Of a stretch of 64,000 nucleotides of DNA, positions 62,634-64,000 are shown one piece after another. This DNA comes from Chitinophaga sp. Ak27 (lineage in GTDB: Bacteria; Bacteroidota; Bacteroidia; Chitinophagales; Chitinophagaceae), in NCBI RefSeq assembly GCF_012726295.1, contig NZ_JABAOB010000003.1, positions 620,001-684,000 of the forward strand, given 5' to 3'. Both the position numbers and the translations under genes were made by a program. The notes below the pieces were generated by a model. The model ran no database searches and was not told the origin of the DNA. It was given only the letters and a program-made list of their open reading frames with translations. Position 1 is the stretch's first letter; each line of letters begins with the position of its first letter.

Positions 62634-64000
62634 ATGAGTAAATTAAGAGTCATTCTGTTTACATTACTATCTTTGGCTATTACAGTTCGTGCACAGGAGA
62701 AGCAGATTGCCTTGCAATCTCCTAACGGAACCATCCAGGTTTTTGTGACACTTTCAGATAAGATTTATTATGCTGTTGCCATCAACAAGGATACCCTGCT
62801 GCAGAAAAATTATCTGGGTTTAACGTTGAAAGATGCAGGTACACTTGGAGAATTCCCTAAGTTACTGAGCGTAAAAAAGGGCAAGGGAACGGGCGTCCTA
62901 AAACCAGACGTGCCTTTAAAATTCTCGCTGGTCAGCAATTACTATAATTCCCTGGTATTAAACTTTAAGGGCGATTATTCAGTAGAATTCCGGGCATTTG
63001 ATGAGGGAGTTGCCTATCGTTTTTTAACACGTAAAAAAGGGCAGGTGGATGTTTTGAACGAGGCGTTTGCCGTGAATTTCCCCGGGGATTACTTGCTTCA
63101 CGTACAGCAGCCAGGAAGTTTTAAAACCGCTTATGAAGAATTTTATAGCCAGGTGAATTCAAAGGATTGGAAGGCCACAGACAAGATGTCGAATTTACCG
63201 ATGCTTATTGATACCAGGAAACCATATAAGATCCTGATCAGCGAATCGGATCTTTCTGACTATCCGTGCATGTTCCTTAAAGGCGCAGGGAATAACGGTA
63301 TTATATCTGTTTTTCCAAAAGCCCCCCTGGAATTTGGTGAAGATGGAGACCGGAGTCAGAAAATCCTGAAGGAAGCCGATTATATCGCCAGAACAGCGGG
63401 TACCAGGAGTTTTCCGTGGAGATATTTTGTCATTACGTCCAGCGACAAGCAATTGATAGAGAATACAATGACACTTAAACTTGCTCCTGCATCGCAGGTT
63501 AAAGATCCGGGTTGGATTAAGCCCGGGCAAGTGAGTTGGGAATGGTGGAATGATGCTGCTCCTTATGGCCCGGATGTGAATTTCGTATCTGGATATAATC
63601 TCGAAACTTATAAATACTATATAGATTTTGCTGCCAGATTTGGATTAAAATACATACTGATGGATGAAGGCTGGGCTATGAGTACAAGAGATCCTTTTAC
63701 GCCTAATTCAAAGGTTGACGTTCACGAACTGATTCGCTACGGAAAAGAAAAAGGAGTGGGTATTTTATTGTGGTTACCCTGGCTTACCGTTCATGACCAT
63801 ATGGATTTGTTTAAGACTTTCCAGCAATGGGGTATTAAGGGTGTAAAGATTGATTTTATGGACAGGAGTGATCAGTGGATGGTTAATTTTTATGAGAAAG
63901 TTGCTGAAGAAGCTGCAAAGTATCAATTGTTAGTTGACTTTCATGGTGCTTTTAAGCCGGCAGGGTTGGAATATAAATATCCAAATGTAATCTCGTATGA
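62634..64000 (+). CDS. GH97-family glycoside hydrolase (retaining type), 3' end outside window
   Basis: 455 codons are present with no stop; the gene runs off the window. Signal peptide MSKLRVILFTLLSLAITVRAQ. GH97 order: N-terminal beta-supersandwich (IALQSPNGTIQVFVTLSDK ... FRAFDEGVAYRF), linker PGWIKPGQVSWEWWNDAAPYGPDVNF, TIM barrel (YILMDEGWA). The nucleophile motif of the retaining, alpha-galactosidase-type subgroup is present: VKIDFMDRSDQWMVNFY with Asp407. The inverting base position reads VDFHGAF (Gly), also as in retaining members. The acid region is starting at YPNVISYE, cut by the end. Compare the GH97 at 52841, which has Gly and Asp at these two places. Confidence 0.93.
   Translation, partial: MSKLRVILFTLLSLAITVRAQEKQIALQSPNGTIQVFVTLSDKIYYAVAINKDTLLQKNYLGLTLKDAGTLGEFPKLLSVKKGKGTGVLKPDVPLKFSLVSNYYNSLVLNFKGDYSVEFRAFDEGVAYRFLTRKKGQVDVLNEAFAVNFPGDYLLHVQQPGSFKTAYEEFYSQVNSKDWKATDKMSNLPMLIDTRKPYKILISESDLSDYPCMFLKGAGNNGIISVFPKAPLEFGEDGDRSQKILKEADYIARTAGTRSFPWRYFVITSSDKQLIENTMTLKLAPASQVKDPGWIKPGQVSWEWWNDAAPYGPDVNFVSGYNLETYKYYIDFAARFGLKYILMDEGWAMSTRDPFTPNSKVDVHELIRYGKEKGVGILLWLPWLTVHDHMDLFKTFQQWGIKGVKIDFMDRSDQWMVNFYEKVAEEAAKYQLLVDFHGAFKPAGLEYKYPNVISY

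Noticed and set aside
1..64000. CRISPR arrays, rRNA, tRNA, intact insertion sequences, prophage
   Set aside because: None seen on reading; short tRNAs cannot be fully excluded without a covariance search.

Overview
The window comes from a Gram-negative member of the Bacteroidota, most likely a Chitinophagaceae/Chitinophaga-type soil bacterium. Evidence is two SusC/SusD pairs, a type IX secretion (T9SS) C-terminal sorting domain, many lipoproteins and secreted glycosidases, few Shine-Dalgarno sequences, and a TAnnTTTG-type -7 box. This assignment is inferred from protein families. I saw no rRNA, tRNA, CRISPR array or intact insertion sequence.

Layout. (1) 1-0.4 kb: the tail of a TlpA-like thioredoxin protein and its terminator. 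(2) 0.7-13.5 kb: a five-gene surface-structure operon with a DUF4402 subunit-like protein, a PapD-like chaperone, a 2.7-kilo-residue repeat adhesin with a T9SS domain, a second DUF4402 protein and an usher-like outer-membrane protein. It looks like a Bacteroidota version of a chaperone-usher locus joined to a T9SS adhesin. (3) 13.7-15.9 kb: a lipoprotein with five exact 51-residue FG-GAP-like repeats and Asp-box motifs. (4) 15.9-30 kb: a stress or low-oxygen island with AdhA-type alcohol dehydrogenase, site-2 protease with CBS domains, polysaccharide deacetylase, three tandem-domain universal stress proteins, PEP synthase, an orphan PAS histidine kinase, an Mg-type P-ATPase, a 59-aa proline-rich protein and small unknowns. 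(5) 30-33.8 kb: an orphan jelly-roll/seven-helix membrane protein, a lipoprotein, a membrane hydrolase-like protein and an AraC regulator. (6) 34-54.7 kb: polysaccharide utilisation locus 1. A seven-gene minus-strand operon (SusC, SusD, SASA esterase, GH2, FAD oxidoreductase, alpha/alpha-barrel protein, Na+ symporter) diverges from a zinc-ribbon-LacI fusion regulator, which is followed by a LamG-glycosidase and a GH97. (7) 54.7-64 kb: gene-poor DNA with apparent gene remnants, an AraC regulator, and locus 2 (SusC, SusD and a GH97 cut by the window end).

The strongest unexplained signal is in region 4. Every transcription unit there carries 12-bp palindromes of the form TGAY-N4-RTCA (FNR/CRP-like), arranged as tandem pairs exactly 22 bp apart. 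In four of five promoters the proximal box lies 44-48 nt from the start codon. This ties seemingly unrelated genes into one regulon, supports the reality of the small proline-rich ORF, and helps fix two start codons. The regulator itself is not in the window.

Other highlights: the chaperone-usher/T9SS hybrid locus, the zinc-ribbon-LacI fusion, two GH97 enzymes with opposite catalytic signatures, a cytoplasmic FAD oxidoreductase inside a glycan operon, and a hairpin element duplicated upstream of the AraC gene and of the second susC.
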